A stretch of 64,000 nucleotides of DNA. It comes from UBA4742 sp037138595 (GTDB taxonomy: Bacteria; Actinomycetota; Acidimicrobiia; Acidimicrobiales; Acidimicrobilacustridaceae). A program made the translations under genes and the position numbers. The notes beneath the pieces are model-generated. The model made no database searches. It saw nothing but the letters and a program-made list of their open reading frames with translations, and was not told the origin of the DNA. Below are positions 41,227-50,303 of this stretch, piece after piece. Location: positions 1 to 64,000 of the forward strand of contig JBAXIB010000017.1 of assembly GCA_037138595.1 (NCBI GenBank). The letters are read 5' to 3'. Numbering within the stretch: position 1 is the first letter of the stretch; the number at the start of each line of letters is the position of its first letter.

Positions 41227-42779
41227 TCGCCCGTGATATCGGAGCGCCCCGGCCACGACTTCAGATCGGGTCGAAGCGGTTCGGCCGTGCGTTCTCGCAT
41301 GCATCCCGCCCACACTCCTGCCCCGTATGCCAAATCATCAGCTAGGTGCAAGGCGACAAACCGAAGCGGATCGACCGCACGGTCACTTGTCCACCAATCA
41401 ATAAGTGCGGGAGCCGCTACCGCGAACACGAGCGCCCGCCGCGCTCGTTTCGACAGGATCGATGCACCAACAGCAGCAGGCCACCATGTTCGGGTCACGG
41501 CGCTCGCGAGCGGCCGCCAGCCGGCCCAGGTTCCACCTCCAGCCAACCGAAACGCCTCAGTTGTCGGATGCTCGAGACCGGTTAGGCGTTGAGGAAGTTG
41601 ACTGATCGCCGTAAGCGCAACCGCAGTACCCGCCTTTGGATACCCAAGAGCGGCCAAACACCAAGCCGATGCTGTCCACACCGACATGGTTAATGGCGCC
41701 AATTCGTCCGGATGACGCACCGCTAGTGGAGCCGCCGATGTCCCGTAGTGGAATCGCTGAGCAAGCCACGAACCAAATTGGGCGCGGGAGGGATGGGTCG
41801 CCGTGGCCCTCGGCTCATAGCGAATAGTCCAGTCCGCTTCCACCAGCCGCCACACCAAGTCCACGTCTTCACCAAATCGCAACTCAGGATCGAACAATCC
41901 CACGTCGACCAATGCATCGACTCGAACGATCATCGCCGCGGTAGGGACATAGGAAACCCGAGTCCTCGGAGCGACACGCGCAGCCTCTTGACCAAGATCG
42001 AGCGGCGAACGAATTTGGTCGTAGCGAGCGATCACCCCAGTACCGGCCAACCGTCGGCTCCGGCGTGCACGCTGGCCGGAACGCTGGCCGAGATGCTCGC
42101 CAGAATGCTCGTCAGTGGGAGCGACTGACCAGATGCGAGGTGCGACTGCGCCAACAGTCGGATCATCAAAATGAGGAAGGAGCCAACGCAACCAATGGGG
42201 CGACGGTTCAACATCGCAATCGACAAACGCGACCAACCCAGTTCGAACCGACGCAAGACCTTGATTCCTCGCCGATGCAGGTCCACCATTTTCGACTCGG
42301 CGAACTACTTGCGCGCCGGCCGCCACGCTGACCGCCGCGATGTGGCGAGCATCAGCGGGGGCGCTGCCATCGTCGACCACGATGATCGCGGCCGGTTTCG
42401 GTACCGAACCAGCCAAAGCTGTCAGCGTGCGAGCCAGCGCGTCCCCACTACCGATTACTGGAATCACCACGGTCACGTCCGCCGCTCGAACCACCGAGTT
42501 CGATAGCGCATCGCCCGTTAAATCAATCCTCGGATGTGCAAACCCGTAATCAAGCATCCGTCGCGCAAGGCTTCGCGCTCCGACACCTTCGCCAATCGAT
42601 TCGCCGGCCACCCAACGATCCACCAAACGCGAACCCGGCGCAGAAAGTCGGATGATCCGAGTGGGCGATCCGCCGATGAGGGCGCTCCCACCATCAATCC
42701 GCCGCACCGATCGATCAAGTTCAAGTCGGGCATCAATTGGCAACTCCCGATCAAGATTCACCCGCGCATGGTCGCACAC
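41223..42779 (-). CDS. mftF: Mycofactocin glycosyltransferase MftF
   Basis: About 518 aa GT2-family enzyme that adds glucose units to premycofactocin. Early segment LPIDARLELDRSVRRIDGGS with IGGSPTRIIRLSAPG is the MftF-specific N-terminus, followed by GT2 motifs TVVIPVIGSGDALARTLTAL, IIVVDDGSAPADARHIA, GLVAFVDCDVEPSPHWL and RFGEDVDLVWRLVEADW. C-terminal hydrophobic segments suggest membrane association. GTG 42779 or GTG 42761 are likely starts; upstream to 42902 the frame overlaps the VWA gene. An acidic/His-rich insertion (DEHSGEHLGQRSGQRARR) is unusual. Last gene of the leftward run. Confidence 0.9.
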   Translation of the reverse strand: MCDHARVNLDRELPIDARLELDRSVRRIDGGSALIGGSPTRIIRLSAPGSRLVDRWVAGESIGEGVGARSLARRMLDYGFAHPRIDLTGDALSNSVVRAADVTVVIPVIGSGDALARTLTALAGSVPKPAAIIVVDDGSAPADARHIAAVSVAAGAQVVRRVENGGPASARNQGLASVRTGLVAFVDCDVEPSPHWLRWLLPHFDDPTVGAVAPRIWSVAPTDEHSGEHLGQRSGQRARRSRRLAGTGVIARYDQIRSPLDLGQEAARVAPRTRVSYVPTAAMIVRVDALVDVGLFDPELRFGEDVDLVWRLVEADWTIRYEPRATATHPSRAQFGSWLAQRFHYGTSAAPLAVRHPDELAPLTMSVWTASAWCLAALGYPKAGTAVALTAISQLPQRLTGLEHPTTEAFRLAGGGTWAGWRPLASAVTRTWWPAAVGASILSKRARRALVFAVAAPALIDWWTSDRAVDPLRFVALHLADDLAYGAGVWAGCMRERTAEPLRPDLKSWPGRSDITGD

Positions 42780-42795
42780 CAACTCGGATCTTGCC

Positions 42796-43608
42796 TTAGT
42801 CGAGCAATCGGGCAAATGCGCCAGGTATTGACGACGGTCCATCCAGGGTTGCCCATCGTGCTCCACATGCCATTGCAAGTGCCAAAGCGTCTTCGGCGTC
42901 ATCGGCCGGAGCTAGAACGCAAAGTTCCTGAAGTCGCGATGCCGCAGCTAGAGGATCTTCGCCGGTTGTCGGACGACAATCTGACAACAAAATCGTGACT
43001 CGCCGCTGGGCGCGCGAGCGGTCAAGCTGGCTATTGGCCGTTCGTAGTGCGAGGGCGAGGTCAGTGGTCCCGCGACCCCGTAACCGCAATACGTCGCCCG
43101 CGACGACCTCAGCGGGACGCGTGACATCCTGGCTTTTCACGACAATGACATCCTTCGAAAACGCGATCACACTGTGATCTGCTCCAACCCGCCAAGCACA
43201 CGCTGCAGCGGCAAGCGCCGCGGTAGCCAGTCGCGAACCGTTCATGGAGCCGCTTCGGTCAATCACGAGACACAATGCCGTTGACGGCCGGCCCCATGCC
43301 GACACCTGCAGATCTTCAAGCGCTGGAGCCGTACTTGTCGCACGCGAGAGCTGCAAGGCTTCAAGACTGGCATCAAGGTCAATATCACCCTCGGCGCGAT
43401 CGGCCGAAAGGCGCCGTAATCGACCCACACCGCTCGTGCGCGGCGATCCGGCTCGGGCCAAGTCAATGACAACCCTCGCCGCAAGTCGTCGCGCTTGTTC
43501 AGCAAGTGCCTGATCAGTTGCACCCACCAATGCTCCTAACAACTCCAGTGCCCCGTCGGCATCTTCATCGAGAGCTTGGTCAAATGCTCGTTCGTCAAGC
43601 GTGCCCAC
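42796..43608 (-). CDS. VWA-domain protein, partner of the MoxR ATPase (N-terminus probably longer)
   Basis: 270 aa from GTG 43608. The MIDAS motif CLVIDRSGSMNGS, the Thr of GRGTTDLALALR and TILLSDCRPTTGEDP define the VWA fold; the N-terminal part (DGALELLGALVGATDQALAE) is helical. Together with the upstream AAA ATPase this is a MoxR-VWA pair, as in NorQ/NorD and CoxD/CoxE, which insert metal or mature enzymes. Codons upstream of 43608 stay open to 43785 and look coding (FDDVSPEVGTLDERAF), with no ATG, GTG or TTG. CTG 43755 overlaps the MoxR stop (CTGA) and would give 319 aa. Confidence 0.85.
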   Translation of the reverse strand: MGTLDERAFDQALDEDADGALELLGALVGATDQALAEQARRLAARVVIDLARAGSPRTSGVGRLRRLSADRAEGDIDLDASLEALQLSRATSTAPALEDLQVSAWGRPSTALCLVIDRSGSMNGSRLATAALAAAACAWRVGADHSVIAFSKDVIVVKSQDVTRPAEVVAGDVLRLRGRGTTDLALALRTANSQLDRSRAQRRVTILLSDCRPTTGEDPLAAASRLQELCVLAPADDAEDALALAMACGARWATLDGPSSIPGAFARLLD

Positions 43609-43751
43609 TTCCGGCGATACATCATCAAAATGTGGCGAGGTCGAGAGTTCGCGACGCGAAGTCGAGCCACGTTGTTCTTCTTCAATGCGATCGAGCGCCT
43701 CGTCGCCTTCGAGAACCTGATCCTGCTTTGCCGCCCCCGTCGCCGAGGGCG

Positions 43752-44660
43752 TCAGGCTTTTCCCGGGTCTCCCCCATCGGCACCTTCATCAACCTGCGCT
43801 GGCGGCCCAAATTCGGCGGCCCATAATTCGCTAACAATTTCGTCTGCTTGCCGGTCTCCGCCCTCGAATACCCGCAATCGACCGCTAAGCGCAGCAATTG
43901 CCGAGTCGAGTCCCACGTCGTAGTCCCGAGCCGTAGTGGAACGCAACGCACTTAATTGGTTGGCTAGTAAGACTAGGTCGATGGCTCCGCGAACCGACGA
44001 ACCAATTCGCACCGCGGGATGGGTTCGCGTCGCACGAACAACCGCAACAACCTTGGTTACAAATGTGAAGTCGGCGGCAGGAACCTCACGAGCGACCACT
44101 CGAGTTTCGGTCTCGGCATCTTGGTAGCCCATGGTGATACGACACATCCGGTCATAAATTGCCGCCGAAATTCGCGCGGTACCAACCGAGTCGAACGGAT
44201 TCATCGCGGCAACTAGGCGAAACCCGTCAGCCGCAGTCACGCGACCCAAGCGTGGAACGTGCAACTCACCTTCAGACATGACGGTAATAAGGACGTTGAG
44301 CGTCTCTTCGGGAACGCGATTGATTTCTTCGACATACAGCAATGCACCGGCGCGAAGCGCGACGATCAGTGGACCATCGACGAACGCTTCCGCCGAATAT
44401 CCGTCAGCCAGTACCTGAGCCGGATCGAATGTGCCGACGAATCTCGACGGGGTCAATTCGGCATTGCCTTCGACAAATACGAACTCCGAGCCAGTGGCGT
44501 CAGCGAGCGATCGCAACACCGTTGACTTGCCCGTACCAGGCGGACCTTCGAGCAACATGTGCCGATCCGCGGCCAAGGCCGCAACCAGCACTTCTAATTC
44601 ACGACGTCTCCCGACGACTTCGCGATCGAGCCGATCAACGAGATCGCGATCCACTTTCAT
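43752..44660 (-). CDS. MoxR-family AAA+ ATPase
   Basis: About 302 aa. Walker A LLEGPPGTGKSTVLRSLADA, Walker B ALLYVEEINRVPEETLNVLI, sensor region FRLVAAMNPFDSVGTARIS and arginine-finger region YDRMCRITMGYQDAETE. The C-terminal lid has VRGAIDLVLLANQLSALR. It lies between the NDMA-dependent alcohol dehydrogenase (28 bp upstream) and the VWA gene. That place suggests it remodels or activates an enzyme of this locus; the target is inferred, not shown. Confidence 0.9.
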   Translation of the reverse strand: MKVDRDLVDRLDREVVGRRRELEVLVAALAADRHMLLEGPPGTGKSTVLRSLADATGSEFVFVEGNAELTPSRFVGTFDPAQVLADGYSAEAFVDGPLIVALRAGALLYVEEINRVPEETLNVLITVMSEGELHVPRLGRVTAADGFRLVAAMNPFDSVGTARISAAIYDRMCRITMGYQDAETETRVVAREVPAADFTFVTKVVAVVRATRTHPAVRIGSSVRGAIDLVLLANQLSALRSTTARDYDVGLDSAIAALSGRLRVFEGGDRQADEIVSELWAAEFGPPAQVDEGADGGDPGKA

Positions 44661-44688
44661 TGACGCGGCCCGATTCGATTAGGCGGAA

Positions 44689-45831
44689 TCAGTAGATGAT
44701 GACGCCGCGGATGTTCTTGCCATCTCGCATGTCCTGATAACCCTGATTGATTTCGGTGAGGTCATAGGTGTTGGTAATGAGTTCGTCGAGCTTCAGTTGG
44801 CCACTTTGATACAACCCCAACAGCCGAGGGACGTCGTAACGAGGGTTTGCGCCACCGTAAACATGGCCGACGAGCTGCTTTTGCTGCATCGCCAAGTCGA
44901 ACAAGTTCAATTGCACGTCAGTGTCAGTCATTTTTCCCACTGAGGTGACCACCGCACGACCGTTCTTGGCCACCAAACTCATCATCGGGGCAACCATGTC
45001 GCCTTCGGCAAGGCCAGTCGTCATGATGACCTTCTCGGCGTTGCGACCCCACGTGAGCTCGGCGAGTAGCGCCGATGCTTCTTCGATACTTGAAACTGCG
45101 TGCGTGGCGCCAAATACCTGGGACTGTTCACGCTTGAACTCAACCGGATCAACTGCGATGACATAGCGAGCGCCAGCCATCGCGGCGCCTTGCACCGCGT
45201 TCATGCCAACTCCGCCACAACCGATAACGACAACGGTCTCACCGACCTTGACATCGGCGACATACACCGAGGCGCCCCAACCCGTCGTCACGCCACAAGC
45301 GACCAGTGCCGCCTTATCAAGCGGGATGTCCGGATCGATCTTGATGAGCGACGAGTAGTGCATGACGCTGTGTTCGGCGAACGTGCCAAGGCACAGCAGC
45401 GGCGCGAGATCGTCGCCGCTCAGCGTGTGATGGCGAGTGGTGCCGTCGAGTTGATGGCCTGACATCAGGTTCGCTCCGAGATCACAGAGATTGGAATGAC
45501 CGGTCGAACACGACGGGCAGGCGCCGCACGCCGGAATAAACGACGTGACGACATGGTCACCAACGGATAGTCCAGCCACGTTGGGCCCGACCTCGATAAC
45601 CGTGCCCGATCCTTCGTGCCCACAGATGACCGGAAATGCCTGCCATCCCATCGCCTCGAGAATCTCCGGGTCGAGAACCATGTCCCCTGTGAACACATGC
45701 TCATCGGAGTGACACATTCCGCTGGCGGCGAACTTGACGAGTACCTCGCCCTCTTTTGGAGGATCAAGCTCGATTTCTTCGATTGTGTATTCGGTGTTCG
45801 GAGCGTACAAAACGGCGGCTTTTGTTCTCAT
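44689..45831 (-). CDS. NDMA-dependent (mycofactocin-associated) alcohol dehydrogenase
   Basis: 380 aa zinc-dependent MDR alcohol dehydrogenase. Catalytic zinc ligands GMCHSDEHVFTG and GHEGSGTVIEVG with a later Cys, structural zinc Cys set CGACPSCSTGHSNLCDLG, and Rossmann motif VVIGCGGVGMNAVQGAAMAG with Asp in YVIAVDPVEFKRE. The overall sequence fits the NDMA-dependent group (nicotinoprotein with tightly bound NAD that needs mycofactocin as external acceptor). ATG 45831 has a GGGGGA Shine-Dalgarno. It has its own 161-bp upstream region, unlike most genes of this run. Confidence 0.93.
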   Translation of the reverse strand: MRTKAAVLYAPNTEYTIEEIELDPPKEGEVLVKFAASGMCHSDEHVFTGDMVLDPEILEAMGWQAFPVICGHEGSGTVIEVGPNVAGLSVGDHVVTSFIPACGACPSCSTGHSNLCDLGANLMSGHQLDGTTRHHTLSGDDLAPLLCLGTFAEHSVMHYSSLIKIDPDIPLDKAALVACGVTTGWGASVYVADVKVGETVVVIGCGGVGMNAVQGAAMAGARYVIAVDPVEFKREQSQVFGATHAVSSIEEASALLAELTWGRNAEKVIMTTGLAEGDMVAPMMSLVAKNGRAVVTSVGKMTDTDVQLNLFDLAMQQKQLVGHVYGGANPRYDVPRLLGLYQSGQLKLDELITNTYDLTEINQGYQDMRDGKNIRGVIIY

Positions 45832-45992
45832 GATTCCCCCTGCAGGCGGCTGTGTCGCCTTGCGGTCGAACGTGGCGTTGGTCGGTGCGCCAACGGCTTG
45901 GTCACCTTACCCGAGGGGGTGGCTCCTAGACACAAGTGTGCCAAGCGGGGGGGGTTCGACCTGCATAAAACGACTTCGATGAGATGGCCTGC
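45832..45992 (-). promoter_or_regulatory. Control region of the alcohol dehydrogenase, with a 10-bp palindrome
   Basis: This is one of the larger gaps in the leftward mycofactocin run. It contains the perfect palindrome ACACAAGTGT (45930-45939) and a run of eight G (45946-45953). No clear -35/-10 pair can be assigned. An internal promoter or operator is plausible. Confidence 0.35.
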
Positions 45993-46832
45993 TCAGGAAA
46001 CCGTCATGCCCCCATCGACCGGCACGACCGCACCGGTCACCGCTGATGCCTCCGGCGAACACAGCCAACCGATGGCGGCCGCGACTTCGCTGGGCTCAAT
46101 TAGCCGGCCCATCGGATGGTGAACGCTGAAGTCTTCGACCGATGACAGTTCGTAAATAGCCGCACTTGCCTCAAGCATTGCGGTCCGGGTCGAACCTGGG
46201 GCGACCGCGTTCGCAGTCACCGATTTCGGGCCGAGTTCCACTGCCAGAGTACGTATCAAACTGACGACCGCAGCTTTCGCCGCACTGTAGGACCCAAGTC
46301 GCTCATGGCCCTGCAGCGCAGCGGCCGACGCGACAGCCACGAACCGTCCACCCGTGGGCCTTGGCCGCGCGATGAGGTACGGGACTGCAGCACGAATGAG
46401 ATGAAAGACTCCTCGCAGATTCGAATCATTCATGGCTTGCCACTCGATATCGGTCGTGAGCCACAGCGGTGATCCACCGGCGATTGTTCCCGCGGCAGCA
46501 ATCGCGGCGTCAAGGCGGCCGAAGAGTTCAACCGCTTCGGTCACCGAATGGGTCAGCGCATCTTGGTCACACACGTCGGCGACCAGGCCAACTGCCGACC
46601 CGGCTCCCGCGATGCGCTCAACCGCTGCCACCGCGCTGTCGAGATCTGCTGCCGTGGCGAGCGAATAGTCCAATGCATCACGATTGAATCGCGGACTTTT
46701 GGATCCAACGACGTCGATGAATGCGACCCGCCACCCCGATGTCGCCAAGTGCATTCCTGTCGCGGCACCAATGCCGCGCGCGCCTCCGGTGATTACTGCC
46801 ACTGGTCGCTGGTCGTCGTATTGGTCACTCAA
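45993..46832 (-). CDS. Short-chain dehydrogenase/reductase, mycofactocin-associated type
   Basis: 279 aa. The cofactor motif is VITGGARGIGAATGMHLATS, with Asp in AFIDVVG indicating NAD preference. Active-site residues are Ser in VAVASAAALQGHERLG and the YxxxK in GSYSAAKAAVVSLIRTLAVE. The loop after the first Asp (GSKSPRFNRDALDYSLATAA) is longer than usual, a feature of mycofactocin-dependent SDRs that hold NAD tightly. The start is TTG 46832, overlapping the mftE stop by eight bases. The substrate, probably a secondary alcohol, is not known. Confidence 0.85.
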   Translation of the reverse strand: MSDQYDDQRPVAVITGGARGIGAATGMHLATSGWRVAFIDVVGSKSPRFNRDALDYSLATAADLDSAVAAVERIAGAGSAVGLVADVCDQDALTHSVTEAVELFGRLDAAIAAAGTIAGGSPLWLTTDIEWQAMNDSNLRGVFHLIRAAVPYLIARPRPTGGRFVAVASAAALQGHERLGSYSAAKAAVVSLIRTLAVELGPKSVTANAVAPGSTRTAMLEASAAIYELSSVEDFSVHHPMGRLIEPSEVAAAIGWLCSPEASAVTGAVVPVDGGMTVS

Positions 46833-47622
46833 GGTCGATGGTCCAATCGCTCGCCGCGCGTTCCGAGTGCAACGCCCCAGTTTCGGGTCGATACGTTCCT
46901 AGGCTGTCACGCGTTGAGTGTGCCGTGGTCGACACCCGGTTTGCCAGGATGGCCGCGACCAAATTTTCGGCACATTCGGCCAAGAGGCGCTGGCCTTCTT
47001 CAGGCGACGCACCTGCCGGATCGCCAAGGACGCCATTGGGCGTCACGGCGATGAGACCTCCCTCCCGAAGCTCATCGATCACGTCGCGCAATGGCGTCAT
47101 CACCCCGCGCTCGGCTCGGTCGAGACGAACGCTTCTCGCATCAATCGCCAACATCATTGAAGTCTCGGTTCGTCCGGCGTGGCTATCGCCACCAGGCACT
47201 ATTGGCGACCACACCAGAGCATCTCGCCCTTCGCTGCGCAACGCCGCCACTGCCCGCACGAGCGCAGCTTGATTGCCACCGTGACCGTTAACAATCACCA
47301 CTGACGAAAAGTGCTCCGATGCCGATCGCACGAGTTCGACCACGACTGATTCGAGTACTTCGTTGCCGATCGACAACGTGCCCGCGAATCCCGCATGTTC
47401 ACCGCTCGAGCCAAATGGCAACGCGGGCGCAATGAGCGCATCGACTGACCGAGTTAAAAGCAGCTCCGCGGCACGCTCGGCGATTGCGACAGCGATGTTG
47501 GTATCGGTATTGAGCGGAAGGTGGGGGCCATGTTGTTCAGTCGAGCCAATTGGCACTAACAACATTGCGTCACGGTTAGCGATCTCCGGCGAGGTTGCTT
47601 CCCCGATCCGGAACTGCGTCAT
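46825..47622 (-). CDS. mftE: Mycofactocin precursor peptide peptidase MftE (creatininase family)
   Basis: About 265 aa. MftE releases the modified C-terminal Val-Tyr unit from the MftA peptide after MftC. Metal-binding creatininase motifs: PIGSTEQHGPHLPLNTDTNI, PALPFGSSGEHAGFAGTLS, VIVNGHGGNQAALVRAVAAL and GDSHAGRTETSMMLAID. ATG 47622 (MTQFRIGEATSPEIA) has AGG at a suitable distance; the frame to 47706 overlaps the ETF gene. Lies between the ETF-beta gene and the SDR. Confidence 0.9.
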   Translation of the reverse strand: MTQFRIGEATSPEIANRDAMLLVPIGSTEQHGPHLPLNTDTNIAVAIAERAAELLLTRSVDALIAPALPFGSSGEHAGFAGTLSIGNEVLESVVVELVRSASEHFSSVVIVNGHGGNQAALVRAVAALRSEGRDALVWSPIVPGGDSHAGRTETSMMLAIDARSVRLDRAERGVMTPLRDVIDELREGGLIAVTPNGVLGDPAGASPEEGQRLLAECAENLVAAILANRVSTTAHSTRDSLGTYRPETGALHSERAASDWTIDLE

Positions 47623-47692
47623 CGTCGCCTGCCAGCCTGGAGCGCTAGCAGTGCCGTCATCTCGAACATTGGGGCTATGAACGAACTGACAT

Positions 47693-48592
47693 TCATGCCA
47701 ACTCATTCCATGCTCGCAATTGTTCGATTACTAAGTCAGCAGCCTCAGATGCAGTCGCGTGCACGATGCGCGGCGGTGTCCGCTCCACTAGCGCGCCGGT
47801 CAAATCAAGAATCCGTTCCCGCACATTGAGCTGAGGAGACGGCGCCTCGATCACCTTGGCGCGCGGTCGATACGGCAAACGGCGGCGGAGACGCACGTTT
47901 TCGGCTGGTCGGGTGTGGGTCGATGTCCCATGCGGTCGAGCCGGTACAACTTCGATGGTCTTTTCACGAGTCGCGAGCATCGCCGACAAACTCGCTCGCC
48001 GAAGTGTGGCTGAACTTCCTTCGAACGACAGCACTGCAGGTCGGTCGATTGCCAACAATTCTCGTCGTCCGCCGTCGAGTCGCCGAACGGCAGTGAGTGA
48101 CAGAGGTTGGTTGGCCGCAGTGATCTGCACCAATCCCAATGCTTGGACGAAACCGAGGTGTCCGGCCACAAAGGCCGGCACTGATCCCGAGCCACGATCC
48201 GTGCTGTAGTCACCACAACAGACCAGATCAACCGCCCGAAACACATCGGCTAGGCCGGCGGCGATGTCTTCGCTCGACGCGGCCGGGTCAAGGTCGCACC
48301 GAACCGCACGAGTTGCTCCCGCCGCCAATGCGTCACGCAGTAGCAAATCGGACGGAACTGGACCACAGCACACCGCGATGACTTCAGCCGACCAGCGTTC
48401 AGCCAATAACAGCGCGTGTTCAAGCGCTGCTTGGTCGGCGGCTGAACAGCCCATGCTGTGACCGACGTCAGAAACGACACCCGTTAACGGATCAACCTCA
48501 GACCGTAAATCCACCCATTTAAGCGCGACTCCAATGGTCAAACCGGCCTTGATAGCCGAACTGGGATTGGACGCGCGATCGATGTTCGACAT
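47693..48592 (-). CDS. ETF beta-like subunit of the mycofactocin-associated electron-transfer module
   Basis: About 299 aa. Weaker but clear EtfB/FixA pattern: GVALKWVDLRSEVDPLTG, CSAADQAALEHALLLAERW, GDYSTDRGSGSVPAFVAGHL and RRLDGGRRELLAIDRPAVLS. An extra C-terminal region (VRLRRRLPYRPRAKVIEAPS onward) follows. It is divergent from the housekeeping EtfB at 13.5 kb, so it probably has a dedicated partner. ATG 48592 lies two bases after the ferredoxin stop. It should pair with the ETF alpha-like protein at 50.3-51.3 kb. Confidence 0.85.
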   Translation of the reverse strand: MSNIDRASNPSSAIKAGLTIGVALKWVDLRSEVDPLTGVVSDVGHSMGCSAADQAALEHALLLAERWSAEVIAVCCGPVPSDLLLRDALAAGATRAVRCDLDPAASSEDIAAGLADVFRAVDLVCCGDYSTDRGSGSVPAFVAGHLGFVQALGLVQITAANQPLSLTAVRRLDGGRRELLAIDRPAVLSFEGSSATLRRASLSAMLATREKTIEVVPARPHGTSTHTRPAENVRLRRRLPYRPRAKVIEAPSPQLNVRERILDLTGALVERTPPRIVHATASEAADLVIEQLRAWNELA

Positions 48593-48594
48593 GG

Positions 48595-48963
48595 TCAGCT
48601 TCGATGGAACACGACGCCATTGCCGCCGTCGGGATACGTCCAGTGAATTGCCCCTTCGGTGTTGCAAACCATGTAGCAGGTACCGCACTCAAAGCACTGC
48701 TCATAGTTGAACACGATGCCGCCATCGCTGGTCGGCACGAACAAGTTTGCTGGACATGCCGTCACACACGCTTTCGTCGTACAGCCGCGACAGGAATCTC
48801 CATCAACGGTGATGTGGGCACGGGTGCCGACCCGGAACTCGACCAAACCCATTCGATCCTCGAAGCTCACGTCGGCCCAAATTGGTCGAGACGGCGCTGC
48901 TGCCCGAAGGTCGTCGACCGCGGGCGAACTGAGGCTGTGTATTTGACGATCCGCCTCACTCAT
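48595..48963 (-). CDS. FixX-like ferredoxin
   Basis: 122 aa. Cys clusters GDSCRGCTTKACVTACPANL and EQCFECGTCYMVCNTEG are typical of FixX and of the iron-sulfur domain of ETF:quinone oxidoreductase. The N-terminal 40 residues are not conserved. It is encoded between the FixC-like flavoprotein (four-base ATGA overlap) and the ETF-beta-like gene. It would carry electrons within the ETF:quinone oxidoreductase pair. Confidence 0.9.
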   Translation of the reverse strand: MSEADRQIHSLSSPAVDDLRAAAPSRPIWADVSFEDRMGLVEFRVGTRAHITVDGDSCRGCTTKACVTACPANLFVPTSDGGIVFNYEQCFECGTCYMVCNTEGAIHWTYPDGGNGVVFHRS

Positions 48964-50303
48964 CCGAACGTCCTCGCAGTCGTATACAGGTCATGGGCAA
49001 GGTGACGGAACTTGACTTTCGCTCGCCGCAACTCTCGCCAACCCAAAGCGAGCGCACCTTTCTTCGGAGTCGGATTAGTAACCGTGAACATTCCCTCCGC
49101 CAGGTTGCACATCAACGAGGGGTAGGTCGTCTGCATGCGACTCGACATCAGAAGCTCCGGCGCTCGACGGAGTTTCCGATGGTCTGCTAACACGAAATTG
49201 TCGTCCAGACGACGGCGATATCCAGCCAAGCCCTTGGCACTCGTATCGCGAGCGTCGAGCGCTTCGATCGCGGCCTCACCGGCCGCTTGCCCGGAGCCAA
49301 TGGCAAAGTTCACGCCTTCAAGCCACAATCCCGCCGCAAGGCACATCGCGGCCGCGTCGCCGGCAATCACCATGCCGTCGCACGCGAGTTCCGGCATCAT
49401 GTCGTAGCCGCCTTCAGGGATCAGGTGGGCTGAATACTCTTTCAATTCGCCACCGGCAACGAGTGGGGCGACCATCGGATGCCGCTTCAGATCCGCGATC
49501 AGCTCCTCGGGTCTCACTTTTGCCGCCGCCAACTCGGTCACGCTGAGCACAACCCCGACCGCCACACTTTCAAGATTCGTATAGATGAATCCACCGCCCG
49601 CGATTCCCTTCGTGCATCCAACGATTTCGAAGTCAGCGCCTTCGTTTCCCGTCAGACCGAATCGCTTTTCAATTTCCTCCCGCGGCAATGCCAACACTTC
49701 TTTTGCACCGAGGGTGAAGTTCTCGGGTACTGCCCGCGGATACAAACCTGCTTCTTTGGCCAAAAACGAATTCACGCCATCACACGCGATGACAACCGGT
49801 GCAGTGAGGTCACCATCGGGACGATCTGTGCGCACGCCAATCACCCGACCAGATGCATCACGCAGCAATCCAATCGCAGTCGTACTAGCGACGAGGACGG
49901 CACCGGCAGTCGTGGCATGCCCGGCCAACCACGAATCGAAGTCAGGACGAAAAGTCGTGGCTCCGTTGTAGGGCAATTCACCCCATGCCGTGGTGCGGAA
50001 ATCGACGGTGAGCGATTGCGTTTCGGTCATGATCACCGTTCCACGGCGAGTCACCCACCGTTGAACCGGTGCTTCGAGCCACCACTGCGGAATCAACGTG
50101 TCGAGGATTCGCCCATAGACGACACCTCCATACATATTTTTCGAACCGGGGAATGGACCTCGCTCGAGCATGCACACTCGTTTGCCAGCGCGAGCCAAAA
50201 CGAGCGCGGCGGCCGACCCAGCAGGGCCTGCACCCACGACGATCGCATCGAAATCAGGTGACGCTGATGATTGCATTGGTGACACAGCGTCGATTTCAGT
50301 CAT
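48960..50303 (-). CDS. FixC-like ETF:quinone oxidoreductase flavoprotein
   Basis: 447 aa. FAD motif AIVVGAGPAGSAAALVLARA, then MLERGPFPGSKNMYGGVVYG (FixC/ETF-QO type), VIACDGVNSFLAKEAGL and GDAAAMCLAAGLWLEGVNFA. Without its own iron-sulfur domain it needs the adjacent FixX-like ferredoxin. FixC proteins take electrons from ETF and deliver them to quinone. ATG 50303 overlaps the ETF-alpha-like gene by eight bases and ferredoxin by four, so the three are translationally coupled. Confidence 0.9.
   Translation of the reverse strand: MTEIDAVSPMQSSASPDFDAIVVGAGPAGSAAALVLARAGKRVCMLERGPFPGSKNMYGGVVYGRILDTLIPQWWLEAPVQRWVTRRGTVIMTETQSLTVDFRTTAWGELPYNGATTFRPDFDSWLAGHATTAGAVLVASTTAIGLLRDASGRVIGVRTDRPDGDLTAPVVIACDGVNSFLAKEAGLYPRAVPENFTLGAKEVLALPREEIEKRFGLTGNEGADFEIVGCTKGIAGGGFIYTNLESVAVGVVLSVTELAAAKVRPEELIADLKRHPMVAPLVAGGELKEYSAHLIPEGGYDMMPELACDGMVIAGDAAAMCLAAGLWLEGVNFAIGSGQAAGEAAIEALDARDTSAKGLAGYRRRLDDNFVLADHRKLRRAPELLMSSRMQTTYPSLMCNLAEGMFTVTNPTPKKGALALGWRELRRAKVKFRHLAHDLYTTARTFG

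Noticed and set aside
49479..50261. Long plus-strand frame of 260 codons
   Set aside because: It lies wholly opposite the FixC-like flavoprotein, whose FAD motifs and overlaps with neighbours are clear; the frame has no recognisable domain.
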